NCBI RefSeq assembly: GCF_017591425.1 | Contig: NW_024465369.1 | Location: 24,303,501-24,367,500 of the forward strand | DNA: 64,000 nucleotides | From: Ochotona curzoniae | Lineage: Eukaryota > Chordata > Mammalia > Lagomorpha > Ochotonidae | Reading direction: 5' to 3' | Shown here: in pieces, positions 25,481 to 37,500 of the stretch | How the letters are laid out: every line of letters begins with the position of its first letter | Numbering within the stretch: the first letter of the stretch is position 1 | Notes under the pieces: generated by a model | Told to the model about the DNA's origin: nothing | Seen by the model: the letters and a program-made list of their open reading frames with translations, nothing else | The model's database searches: none | Position numbers and translations under genes: made by a program

Positions 25481-27382
25481 GTGATAATAATCTTTATGAA
25501 TAGTGTCGCCTAGCGTTTTTTGTACTGCAGCACAATCATACATGTTGACCCTTACGATAGCCGATAGCTTGTCTTTCTTTACCTTTCCATCCTATCAACA
25601 CACACACCAGACTTGAATAAATAGAGTACTCATTTCTATTAAGCCTGGGTCCTGCTTATAGCTTTTATTTAATAGTTCTTTTTTTTTCTCTGTTTTCGAG
25701 GTGCAGCTTGCAATGAATACACAAATCTTTAGTGCACCATTGGATACGTTCTTAGAAATGCTTGTTCCTAGTGATATAGTGCTTGTACATTTTTTTTAAC
25801 CTCCCACACTGGTTATTTTCAATCATGTCCATCCCACTAGATTATAAACTGTAATTGGAGAAAAAGGCAAAAATTATGACAGTCTCTTTCCCTGGGAAAA
25901 AAGAACACCAAATATGTGTTGATCATGGACTCATTCTTGAATATTGTACTGTTCGAGGCACATACAACACATCTCCTCTTTTAGAGGCCACAAGCAGTGA
26001 TTAGATAAGACAAACTATTTCTTTTACATGTAACAGTTCAAAGTATATGATTTCCAGAGCCTGTCAGCTCTACAGTGTCAAGGACTTCTTCATTCTTGTT
26101 CTATAAGGAGGCTTACCACTGCAACAGTTCATCCATCTGGGAAAGGGCAGAAAATGAAATGGGACCTTGTTTTGAAAGTTGCACCCATTTTCTAATGACT
26201 GAAATATATTTGCAAGGTCATATCTGTTAAAATTCACTAGGACTAGTACTTTAAGAGAAGGGAAAGATGGAGACTGAAGCACAGCTAACATACATGCTTC
26301 ACAGATGGTCTCAATCTTCACACTAACCCTATAGAGTAGGATGTGAAAAACTAATGCGCAGAGAAGCCAAGTGGCTCAAGATTTGGATTCTGAAGTTGAA
26401 GTCTTTACTGTTTTAGAAGGGACTGTGCAAATATTACTGAATGGATTAAACCACAATAAACATCACGGTATAATGGTCATATATTTTAGTGGCACATTAC
26501 AATATCAGTATCAGTGTACTCCATATAATATCTTGCTTCTCACCACTGTGAAATAAAATGCTGTGTCAACTGATTTGTTTCCAAAGCCTAGTTAGCAATA
26601 TAAACTAAATAACTATTCCTTTTAAATCTATTATATCATTAATGAGGAAAAATCAGTAGCTATATTTGCCAAGCAGATGCATCTATGTACTATATTAACT
26701 TACTAATGCTTCATGATCATAAAGTTTGTTCTGAACGCACAGAAACCTGTTTATAGGTATCACGGAAGAAACTGTAGCCTCCCACTAATTTCTGTAGTGA
26801 TCATTATTGTTGTACTTAAGAATTGATTCAGGCTGCCAGGGTTGTCTTGATCATCAAAATTAAAAGCATAACAAATACCTGCATTAGAGGAGAATGAATA
26901 TTATCTAACATTAAGCATATCTTCAGAGCAGTGGGAAACCTTTATCTAAAAGAATTGATCCTATTGATAATGTAAGAAGAAACAAAGGGTAAAGTGATTT
27001 AACCCATACTTAAAGACCCTATTAAATATATAAACAGGTTTGACCATTTCCTCCAAGCCCCCTCAACACTATAGCCTTTTAGATATTTTGTGATACTCTT
27101 ATAAATGCTTCATATTATGTTAACTTACCTTCGTGAAGTAACTTTCTTGTCTGCTTTGTTCTCACTGCATCAGTAGTGCCCAGAAAACCTTCACATGTAA
27201 TTGGCCTTCAGTAACTGCTTTATCTAATGAATAATATACAGCGCCCTGGGAGAATGTTTTTATAACTTACTGCAGCAACAGTTCTTAAATGAAGGATTTT
27301 GAAGATTTAATCCAATTTGTAATAGCTTTCTAATCGTAGATAAGTCCTTTTACTCTTCTGAACCTTCTGGGTAAAAAATCTT
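25481..27382. other. TANK intron 1 with MIR and L2-like relics
   Basis: An antisense MIR at about 26305-26385 (CACACTAACCCTATAGAG). At about 27130-27240, CTTGTCTGCTTTGTTCTCAC through TGAATAA resembles the 3' end of an L2 element. No gene. Confidence 0.45.
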
Positions 27383-27705
27383 AGGGGCCAATATTGTGGC
27401 TCTGCTTTAAGCTCCCATTTTATGCTGACATCCCCATTTGGAGCACCAGTTTGAGTCCCATCTACTCTGCTTCCACTCCCGCTTCCTGCTGGTGCATGTG
27501 GGAAGGCAACAGATGATGCCCCAATTGTTTGCACCACTGCCACCCATGTAGGAGACCTGCATGGTGTCCTGGCTCCAGCCTTTGAGTTGCCCAGTCCTGA
27601 CAGTTGCAACCATTTGGGGAGTGAACCTACAGATGGAAGATATTTTTCTCTGTCTATCCCTCTGTGTCTATAACTAATTTTCAAATAAGTAAATTTTTCT
27701 TAAAA
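27383..27705 (+). mobile_element. C-SINE, older subfamily
   Basis: Starts AGGGGCCAATATTGTGGC; full-length but diverged. Confidence 0.75.
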
Positions 27706-27710
27706 TATTA

Positions 27711-28017
27711 GACTGGCATGGTGGCCTAGTGGCTAAAGTCTTTGTCTTGCACGTGCCAGAATTCCATATGGGCCCATGCCGCCCTACTTCCCATCCAGCT
27801 CCCTGCTTGTGGCCTGGAAAAGCAGTTGAGGAAAACTCAAAGCCGTGGGACCTTGCACCCATTGGGAGAACTGAAACAGGCTCCTGGCTCCTGGCTTCAG
27901 ATCAGCTCAGCTCCAGCCATTGCAGCCACTTGGGGAGTGAATGAGTGGATGGAAGATCTTCCTCTCTGTCTTTCCTCTTCTCTGTATATTTGACTTTCCA
28001 ATAAAGAAAAATTCTAA
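27711..28017 (+). mobile_element. C-SINE, pika-type
   Basis: Starts GACTGGCATGGTGGCCTAGTG and is inserted directly after the tail of the previous SINE, as often seen because A-rich tails are preferred targets. Confidence 0.88.
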
Positions 28018-29456
28018 ATGAATGTTATTAAAAGGAAATTAGTGAAGATACTTTGTTAAACAAACATAACTAACGTAATACTAAATCTGAAGTCCTCTCT
28101 ACATTCCACATGTTGCATGGCCTGGAATAAGCAAGCAAAACTTTTTTCAATTGAATTGAATAGTAAGAGAGTATATTTCACTAAAATGAAATTTGACTAT
28201 ATTAAATCTGAGTAACTTAACCAATGGAAGGTCAGATCCTCCCCCTTGTTCAGGATGCCTCTCCTATCCCAAGGTCATTTCATTATTGAACCTGAAAATC
28301 AATGAAAGAGAAAGCAACCTGCTGCCCACGGATTTTCTTGGTGCCTTCTCCTAGATAAGTACTCACAGGGCTAAAAGTTAAGATGAGAACCGGTTATCCC
28401 CCTATTTTGCCTTCTCACTAAAATCAAGTGCTTCTGGGTGTAACCATTACTGCCAGAGGACCAAGATAGAGTTACAGGACAGTGTCCAGCATTCGGGAGG
28501 GGTACAGCCAGGGAATGGTAGGGTGTGCAGTTACTTGGCCCAGCTGTCTTCTGGGGCATCAGAGTGGCTTATGCTTTCTGTGTGTAGCAGAAAGAACCAA
28601 CAAATCAAATTAAGGCATAAAGTAAAATCCTAACTGAAATGTTTCCAAGGCAGAGGTTGCCCTAATTTCAACCTCATGGGCTTGGGGAACAAGATTGGCC
28701 ATGAGAGTTAAGTTTATGTATGTTTATTATAAATAAAAAGCATTCCCCCAGAGCCTAGCAGAATTTTGCAGAAGGCATATCAAAGTGTAATTGAAATGTA
28801 ACTGCCTCTTAAATTGTGAAATTAATTTTACACTTAATAAATACTGAAAAAAAGTGAACAATTGGCTTTAAAGTTCAGGGTGTTAATATTTGAAATCTGT
28901 CCAATTCAATTAGCTGGGTCCTAGAGACTTTCACTGATAAAACCTCTTTTTGCTTGAGAGACACAAACTAAATGTATCACGTGTTTATTTGTATGAATAT
29001 GAAACTTGTTTTCTCATCATACATTTTTATGTCAGGAAATAGTTTGCATCCATGTGGAATTTACTTGGTAGTTCCTCCAGTGACATTTGTGTGATCTAAT
29101 TCGAGGGCCTAAAGTAAAGGTTCTGCATGATTTACTTGCATATGATGAAGCTAAATTTAGTGCTGCATTTACATTTTTAAAAGCAAGAATACACCTTCTT
29201 GATGGCACAGACATGCATTTTTAACTTAAAAACTAAAAAACTGTAGAACAAGGAAGGTCCTTAGAAATAGAGTCCAATCATCTGTAAAGAAACTTGGTGA
29301 CATGAGGGTCAGTCACAGAATATTTAGTGACATGAGGGTCAGTCAGTGATGGGACACAGAAATTAGATGAATTCCCAGTTCCAGGTTCTTACCTGTTCCA
29401 GATTTTAACACACAAACAAGGTTTCCACTGACAGTTTATACTGCTGTACAGATTTT
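28018..29456. other. TANK intron 1, unique segment
   Basis: No gene. A small tandem duplication at 29297-29345 repeats GTGACATGAGGGTCAGTCA at a 30-base offset. Confidence 0.5.
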
Positions 29457-29788
29457 TTTTAAGATTTATTTATTTTTTTATTGCAACATCAGATATACAG
29501 AGAGAAGCAGAGACAGAGAGGAAGATCTTCCATCCAATGACTCACTCCCCAAATGAGTACGACGGCCGGTGCTGCACCAATCTGAAGCCGGGAACCAGGA
29601 ACCTCTTCCAGGTCTCCCACGCGGGTGCAGGCTCTCAAAGCTTTGGAACATCCTCAGCTAGCTTTCCCAGACCACAAGCAGGGAGCTGGATGGGAAGTAG
29701 AGCTGCCAGGATTAGAACCTGCACCCATATGGGATCCCGGGGCGTTCAAGGCGAGGACTTTAGCCACTAGGCCACGCCGTTGGGCCCT
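29457..29788 (-). mobile_element. C-SINE, full length and young
   Basis: Little diverged; head at the right (GCCACGCCGTTGGGCCC). Target duplication TGTACAGATT at 29445-29454 and 29791-29800. Confidence 0.92.
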
Positions 29789-30467
29789 GATGTACAGATT
29801 TTAAAGACAGTGATACATAACCTAGCCACATATTACAGTATATTTTATATTCTGGAACTGCCTATAGTAATTTGCATATTTTTAAAAATCTCATGTATTT
29901 TGTGATCTTAAATATTTGAATGAATGACATAAGTCTAAATGAATAAAATATTCAAAGTGACACTTTGCATTAATAATAGGAGCTTGTGTTTCCATAGTGT
30001 CTAAGGCAAGACAGAGATCCCAGAAATGTTAATTACTCTAACATAATTTCACATTTTTCATCTGTCAGAGAGGTCACAGTAGAAACTAAGTTCTTAAGTG
30101 AAACACCTAAATAATTGTCTTTCAGTTCTTCAGAAATAATGACACTTTAATCCCTGTAATGGAAACTTAGGAATTTCTTATCAAGACTGTTAAATGATTT
30201 AAGGGTATATTCAGTGTGTGAAATAAAATATTCTAGAAGGCCAGGAAATTATCATTTGTACCAGGATATTTAAAAATAATTGTGAAACACAAAAGCAGAC
30301 TGGTAAAAAAAAAAAAAAATCTGTGTGACCTTAGATTTGGCAAAGTTTTTTAGATATGGCATTCAAAGAACAAGCAGCAAAACAACCCCCCAACAAAAAG
30401 AGTTGACCATTTAGACTATACCGCAGTTTAAAATGTTGTACATCAAAGGATGCTCTCTGAAAGGTAA
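29789..30467. other. TANK intron 1, unique segment
   Basis: AT-rich; a 14-A run at about 30306. Nothing else recognised. Confidence 0.45.
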
Positions 30468-30827
30468 GGGGTGAATGTTGAACCTGGCAGTTAATCACTG
30501 GAGACACTCATGTCACTTTTTCGAGTGCCTGGGTTTCAGCTCCTGATTCCGATTTCCTACTAATACGCACCCTGGGAGGTACCACATAATGGTTCTTTTG
30601 TTGTCCAACCAAAAGGGACAAGGAGATCTAGATAGAATTCCTGGATGATAGTGTTACCCTGGTCCAGACCTAACTGATGCAAGTATTTGGAGGAGGGAAC
30701 TATTACATGAGAAATATCCTCTCCTTGATCTATCAGAAATGGGGCATCCAGGACTTGAACCAGTGCCCATGTGGGATGCTGGTGCCACAGATGGGGACCC
30801 TATCTGTTACATCACAGTTCCAGCCCA
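30468..30827. mobile_element. Rearranged old C-SINE sequences
   Basis: The left part (about 30468-30600) resembles a diverged sense copy. The right part (about 30745-30827) ends with a reversed head (ATCACAGTTCCAGCCC), so two copies in opposite orientation or an internal inversion. Confidence 0.5.
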
Positions 30828-31196
30828 GACTAACTTTTAATAGGCACAGAGATTCTTTTCTAGATAATCAGAATGTTCTGTGATTAGTGGCAATGTGATT
30901 GATGGTTGCACAGCACATGCGTGTATTTAAAAAGTCCTTGAAGTATAGCCTTTAAATAGTAGATATTACTATGTTTAAAATTATGTCTAAATTGGAAATA
31001 CTTTTAAAAATTCTACAAGGCACTGTTTGCTCAAATATAAAATTTTAAAATGAGTTTGAAGACCAAGTATATATAATTAACAGGAGGGAGGATTAAAGAC
31101 AGAGGAGAAATATGGCTATCTTCTTAGAATGGTGTCTGTGAAATATATGAAATCTGTTCTATTTATATTAATAATAAAGAATTCATAGCAAAATCA

Positions 31197-31312
31197 GAAG
31201 TATATTTGTGCAAAAATTTTGGAAAAAATGCCTGCAGGAGGTCTTCAAAAATGTCATGAAGAATTTATATTATGAAAAAAATTGTGAGACTCAATAAACT
31301 TACTTTTTTTTT
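31197..31312. mobile_element. Possible Tc1/mariner-type MITE fragment
   Basis: GTGCAAAAATTTTGG, TCTTCAAAAATGTCATGAAG and AATAAACTTA in this order resemble a palindromic mariner-derived short element seen in several mammals. The match is imperfect, and the right end is interrupted by the neighbouring retroposed sequence. Confidence 0.35.
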
Positions 31313-31548
31313 AAGTTTCTTTACAAGATATTGAGATCACAGACACATGTGGGGCATTTTTGGGGTAGAGTGGGTTGCGAGGGAAGGGTGAGAGAGAGGT
31401 AAATGTTTCTGCCGTCCATTCTGTGTCCCTGAGAAGAGAGAGTCCGCCCCTCCACACTGCCAGGGAAGGGGAGAGGCTCCGTGATAGGACCCCCAGGTCG
31501 CCAGTGAGGCAAAGAACATTCTAGGAGAGGAATCATTTGATTGATACT
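31304..31548 (-). mobile_element. Unidentified retroposed sequence
   Basis: About 245 bases flanked by the direct repeat AATAAACTTA (31293-31302 and 31549-31558), with a T-run at the left edge that is the poly(A) tail on the minus strand. It is GC-richer than its surroundings and does not match the C-SINEs of the window. Its longest open frame, on the minus strand, is 71 codons without recognisable relatives. It could be the 3' end of a retrocopied mRNA or a truncated unknown retroelement. It lies 8 bases from the left target repeat of the 15.7-kb insertion. Confidence 0.55.
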
Positions 31549-31582
31549 AATAAACTTAATTTTTTACAATTTAGATTTCTCG

Positions 31583-34500
31583 GGCGGGTCTCAGGACGGG
31601 GCGTCTCATGCCTGGATTCCGGACGGCCGCCATGGGCACATGGTGAGCCGTCCTCCCCGGGCCTGCTGGGTTCCAGAGGCTGCTTCCTTTGGGGTGAGTA
31701 GACCGAGGGGGGAGGCCTCTGGGACCCGGCAGGTCCGGCACCCAGCCACCGCCCTCATTGGGCGGTGAAGGGGATTTGGGAGGGGCGCGACCTTGGGCCT
31801 GGGAATTTTAAACCTCCAGCAGCCTCCCGGCGGCTGGCGGGTCTCAGGACGGGGCGTCTCATGCCTGGATTCCGGACGGCCGCCATGGGCACATGGTGAG
31901 CCGTCCTCCCCGGGCCTGCTGGGTTCCAGAGGCTGCTTCCTTTGGGGTGAGTAGACCGAGGGGGGAGGCCTCTGGGACCCGGCAGGTCCGGCACCCAGCC
32001 ACCGCCCTCATTGGGCGGTGAAGGGGATTTGGGAGGGGCGCGACCTTGGGCCTGGGAATTTTAAACCTCCAGCAGCCTCCCGGCGGCTGGCGGGTCTCAG
32101 GACGGGGCGTCTCATGCCTGGATTCCGGACGGCCGCCATGGGCACATGGTGAGCCGTCCTCCCCGGGCCTGCTGGGTTCCAGAGGCTGCTTCCTTTGGGG
32201 TGAGTAGACCGAGGGGGGAGGCCTCTGGGACCCGGCAGGTCCGGCACCCAGCCACCGCCCTCATTGGGCGGTGAAGGGGATTTGGGAGGGGCGCGACCTT
32301 GGGCCTGGGAATTTTAAACCTCCAGCAGCCTCCCGGCGGCTGGCGGGTCTCAGGACGGGGCGTCTCATGCCTGGATTCCGGACGGCCGCCATGGGCACAT
32401 GGTGAGCCGTCCTCCCCGGGCCTGCTGGGTTCCAGAGGCTGCTTCCTTTGGGGTGAGTAGACCGAGGGGGGAGGCCTCTGGGACCCGGCAGGTCCGGCAC
32501 CCAGCCACCGCCCTCATTGGGCGGTGAAGGGGATTTGGGAGGGGCGCGACCTTGGGCCTGGGAATTTTAAACCTCCAGCAGCCTCCCGGCGGCTGGCGGG
32601 TCTCAGGACGGGGCGTCTCATGCCTGGATTCCGGACGGCCGCCATGGGCACATGGTGAGCCGTCCTCCCCGGGCCTGCTGGGTTCCAGAGGCTGCTTCCT
32701 TTGGGGTGAGTAGACCGAGGGGGGAGGCCTCTGGGACCCGGCAGGTCCGGCACCCAGCCACCGCCCTCATTGGGCGGTGAAGGGGATTTGGGAGGGGCGC
32801 GACCTTGGGCCTGGGAATTTTAAACCTCCAGCAGCCTCCCGGCGGCTGGCGGGTCTCAGGACGGGGCGTCTCATGCCTGGATTCCGGACGGCCGCCATGG
32901 GCACATGGTGAGCCGTCCTCCCCGGGCCTGCTGGGTTCCAGAGGCTGCTTCCTTTGGGGTGAGTAGACCGAGGGGGGAGGCCTCTGGGACCCGGCAGGTC
33001 CGGCACCCAGCCACCGCCCTCATTGGGCGGTGAAGGGGATTTGGGAGGGGCGCGACCTTGGGCCTGGGAATTTTAAACCTCCAGCAGCCTCCCGGCGGCT
33101 GGCGGGTCTCAGGACGGGGCGTCTCATGCCTGGATTCCGGACGGCCGCCATGGGCACATGGTGAGCCGTCCTCCCCGGGCCTGCTGGGTTCCAGAGGCTG
33201 CTTCCTTTGGGGTGAGTAGACCGAGGGGGGAGGCCTCTGGGACCCGGCAGGTCCGGCACCCAGCCACCGCCCTCATTGGGCGGTGAAGGGGATTTGGGAG
33301 GGGCGCGACCTTGGGCCTGGGAATTTTAAACCTCCAGCAGCCTCCCGGCGGCTGGCGGGTCTCAGGACGGGGCGTCTCATGCCTGGATTCCGGACGGCCG
33401 CCATGGGCACATGGTGAGCCGTCCTCCCCGGGCCTGCTGGGTTCCAGAGGCTGCTTCCTTTGGGGTGAGTAGACCGAGGGGGGAGGCCTCTGGGACCCGG
33501 CAGGTCCGGCACCCAGCCACCGCCCTCATTGGGCGGTGAAGGGGATTTGGGAGGGGCGCGACCTTGGGCCTGGGAATTTTAAACCTCCAGCAGCCTCCCG
33601 GCGGCTGGCGGGTCTCAGGACGGGGCGTCTCATGCCTGGATTCCGGACGGCCGCCATGGGCACATGGTGAGCCGTCCTCCCCGGGCCTGCTGGGTTCCAG
33701 AGGCTGCTTCCTTTGGGGTGAGTAGACCGAGGGGGGAGGCCTCTGGGACCCGGCAGGTCCGGCACCCAGCCACCGCCCTCATTGGGCGGTGAAGGGGATT
33801 TGGGAGGGGCGCGACCTTGGGCCTGGGAATTTTAAACCTCCAGCAGCCTCCCGGCGGCTGGCGGGTCTCAGGACGGGGCGTCTCATGCCTGGATTCCGGA
33901 CGGCCGCCATGGGCACATGGTGAGCCGTCCTCCCCGGGCCTGCTGGGTTCCAGAGGCTGCTTCCTTTGGGGTGAGTAGACCGAGGGGGGAGGCCTCTGGG
34001 ACCCGGCAGGTCCGGCACCCAGCCACCGCCCTCATTGGGCGGTGAAGGGGATTTGGGAGGGGCGCGACCTTGGGCCTGGGAATTTTAAACCTCCAGCAGC
34101 CTCCCGGCGGCTGGCGGGTCTCAGGACGGGGCGTCTCATGCCTGGATTCCGGACGGCCGCCATGGGCACATGGTGAGCCGTCCTCCCCGGGCCTGCTGGG
34201 TTCCAGAGGCTGCTTCCTTTGGGGTGAGTAGACCGAGGGGGGAGGCCTCTGGGACCCGGCAGGTCCGGCACCCAGCCACCGCCCTCATTGGGCGGTGAAG
34301 GGGATTTGGGAGGGGCGCGACCTTGGGCCTGGGAATTTTAAACCTCCAGCAGCCTCCCGGCGGCTGGCGGGTCTCAGGACGGGGCGTCTCATGCCTGGAT
34401 TCCGGACGGCCGCCATGGGCACATGGTGAGCCGTCCTCCCCGGGCCTGCTGGGTTCCAGAGGCTGCTTCCTTTGGGGTGAGTAGACCGAGGGGGGAGGCC

Positions 34501-37500
34501 TCTGGGACCCGGCAGGTCCGGCACCCAGCCACCGCCCTCATTGGGCGGTGAAGGGGATTTGGGAGGGGCGCGACCTTGGGCCTGGGAATTTTAAACCTCC
34601 AGCAGCCTCCCGGCGGCTGGCGGGTCTCAGGACGGGGCGTCTCATGCCTGGATTCCGGACGGCCGCCATGGGCACATGGTGAGCCGTCCTCCCCGGGCCT
34701 GCTGGGTTCCAGAGGCTGCTTCCTTTGGGGTGAGTAGACCGAGGGGGGAGGCCTCTGGGACCCGGCAGGTCCGGCACCCAGCCACCGCCCTCATTGGGCG
34801 GTGAAGGGGATTTGGGAGGGGCGCGACCTTGGGCCTGGGAATTTTAAACCTCCAGCAGCCTCCCGGCGGCTGGCGGGTCTCAGGACGGGGCGTCTCATGC
34901 CTGGATTCCGGACGGCCGCCATGGGCACATGGTGAGCCGTCCTCCCCGGGCCTGCTGGGTTCCAGAGGCTGCTTCCTTTGGGGTGAGTAGACCGAGGGGG
35001 GAGGCCTCTGGGACCCGGCAGGTCCGGCACCCAGCCACCGCCCTCATTGGGCGGTGAAGGGGATTTGGGAGGGGCGCGACCTTGGGCCTGGGAATTTTAA
35101 ACCTCCAGCAGCCTCCCGGCGGCTGGCGGGTCTCAGGACGGGGCGTCTCATGCCTGGATTCCGGACGGCCGCCATGGGCACATGGTGAGCCGTCCTCCCC
35201 GGGCCTGCTGGGTTCCAGAGGCTGCTTCCTTTGGGGTGAGTAGACCGAGGGGGGAGGCCTCTGGGACCCGGCAGGTCCGGCACCCAGCCACCGCCCTCAT
35301 TGGGCGGTGAAGGGGATTTGGGAGGGGCGCGACCTTGGGCCTGGGAATTTTAAACCTCCAGCAGCCTCCCGGCGGCTGGCGGGTCTCAGGACGGGGCGTC
35401 TCATGCCTGGATTCCGGACGGCCGCCATGGGCACATGGTGAGCCGTCCTCCCCGGGCCTGCTGGGTTCCAGAGGCTGCTTCCTTTGGGGTGAGTAGACCG
35501 AGGGGGGAGGCCTCTGGGACCCGGCAGGTCCGGCACCCAGCCACCGCCCTCATTGGGCGGTGAAGGGGATTTGGGAGGGGCGCGACCTTGGGCCTGGGAA
35601 TTTTAAACCTCCAGCAGCCTCCCGGCGGCTGGCGGGTCTCAGGACGGGGCGTCTCATGCCTGGATTCCGGACGGCCGCCATGGGCACATGGTGAGCCGTC
35701 CTCCCCGGGCCTGCTGGGTTCCAGAGGCTGCTTCCTTTGGGGTGAGTAGACCGAGGGGGGAGGCCTCTGGGACCCGGCAGGTCCGGCACCCAGCCACCGC
35801 CCTCATTGGGCGGTGAAGGGGATTTGGGAGGGGCGCGACCTTGGGCCTGGGAATTTTAAACCTCCAGCAGCCTCCCGGCGGCTGGCGGGTCTCAGGACGG
35901 GGCGTCTCATGCCTGGATTCCGGACGGCCGCCATGGGCACATGGTGAGCCGTCCTCCCCGGGCCTGCTGGGTTCCAGAGGCTGCTTCCTTTGGGGTGAGT
36001 AGACCGAGGGGGGAGGCCTCTGGGACCCGGCAGGTCCGGCACCCAGCCACCGCCCTCATTGGGCGGTGAAGGGGATTTGGGAGGGGCGCGACCTTGGGCC
36101 TGGGAATTTTAAACCTCCAGCAGCCTCCCGGCGGCTGGCGGGTCTCAGGACGGGGCGTCTCATGCCTGGATTCCGGACGGCCGCCATGGGCACATGGTGA
36201 GCCGTCCTCCCCGGGCCTGCTGGGTTCCAGAGGCTGCTTCCTTTGGGGTGAGTAGACCGAGGGGGGAGGCCTCTGGGACCCGGCAGGTCCGGCACCCAGC
36301 CACCGCCCTCATTGGGCGGTGAAGGGGATTTGGGAGGGGCGCGACCTTGGGCCTGGGAATTTTAAACCTCCAGCAGCCTCCCGGCGGCTGGCGGGTCTCA
36401 GGACGGGGCGTCTCATGCCTGGATTCCGGACGGCCGCCATGGGCACATGGTGAGCCGTCCTCCCCGGGCCTGCTGGGTTCCAGAGGCTGCTTCCTTTGGG
36501 GTGAGTAGACCGAGGGGGGAGGCCTCTGGGACCCGGCAGGTCCGGCACCCAGCCACCGCCCTCATTGGGCGGTGAAGGGGATTTGGGAGGGGCGCGACCT
36601 TGGGCCTGGGAATTTTAAACCTCCAGCAGCCTCCCGGCGGCTGGCGGGTCTCAGGACGGGGCGTCTCATGCCTGGATTCCGGACGGCCGCCATGGGCACA
36701 TGGTGAGCCGTCCTCCCCGGGCCTGCTGGGTTCCAGAGGCTGCTTCCTTTGGGGTGAGTAGACCGAGGGGGGAGGCCTCTGGGACCCGGCAGGTCCGGCA
36801 CCCAGCCACCGCCCTCATTGGGCGGTGAAGGGGATTTGGGAGGGGCGCGACCTTGGGCCTGGGAATTTTAAACCTCCAGCAGCCTCCCGGCGGCTGGCGG
36901 GTCTCAGGACGGGGCGTCTCATGCCTGGATTCCGGACGGCCGCCATGGGCACATGGTGAGCCGTCCTCCCCGGGCCTGCTGGGTTCCAGAGGCTGCTTCC
37001 TTTGGGGTGAGTAGACCGAGGGGGGAGGCCTCTGGGACCCGGCAGGTCCGGCACCCAGCCACCGCCCTCATTGGGCGGTGAAGGGGATTTGGGAGGGGCG
37101 CGACCTTGGGCCTGGGAATTTTAAACCTCCAGCAGCCTCCCGGCGGCTGGCGGGTCTCAGGACGGGGCGTCTCATGCCTGGATTCCGGACGGCCGCCATG
37201 GGCACATGGTGAGCCGTCCTCCCCGGGCCTGCTGGGTTCCAGAGGCTGCTTCCTTTGGGGTGAGTAGACCGAGGGGGGAGGCCTCTGGGACCCGGCAGGT
37301 CCGGCACCCAGCCACCGCCCTCATTGGGCGGTGAAGGGGATTTGGGAGGGGCGCGACCTTGGGCCTGGGAATTTTAAACCTCCAGCAGCCTCCCGGCGGC
37401 TGGCGGGTCTCAGGACGGGGCGTCTCATGCCTGGATTCCGGACGGCCGCCATGGGCACATGGTGAGCCGTCCTCCCCGGGCCTGCTGGGTTCCAGAGGCT

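Noticed and set aside
27307..27684. 125-codon minus-strand open frame
   Set aside because: It is almost entirely C-SINE sequence read backwards.
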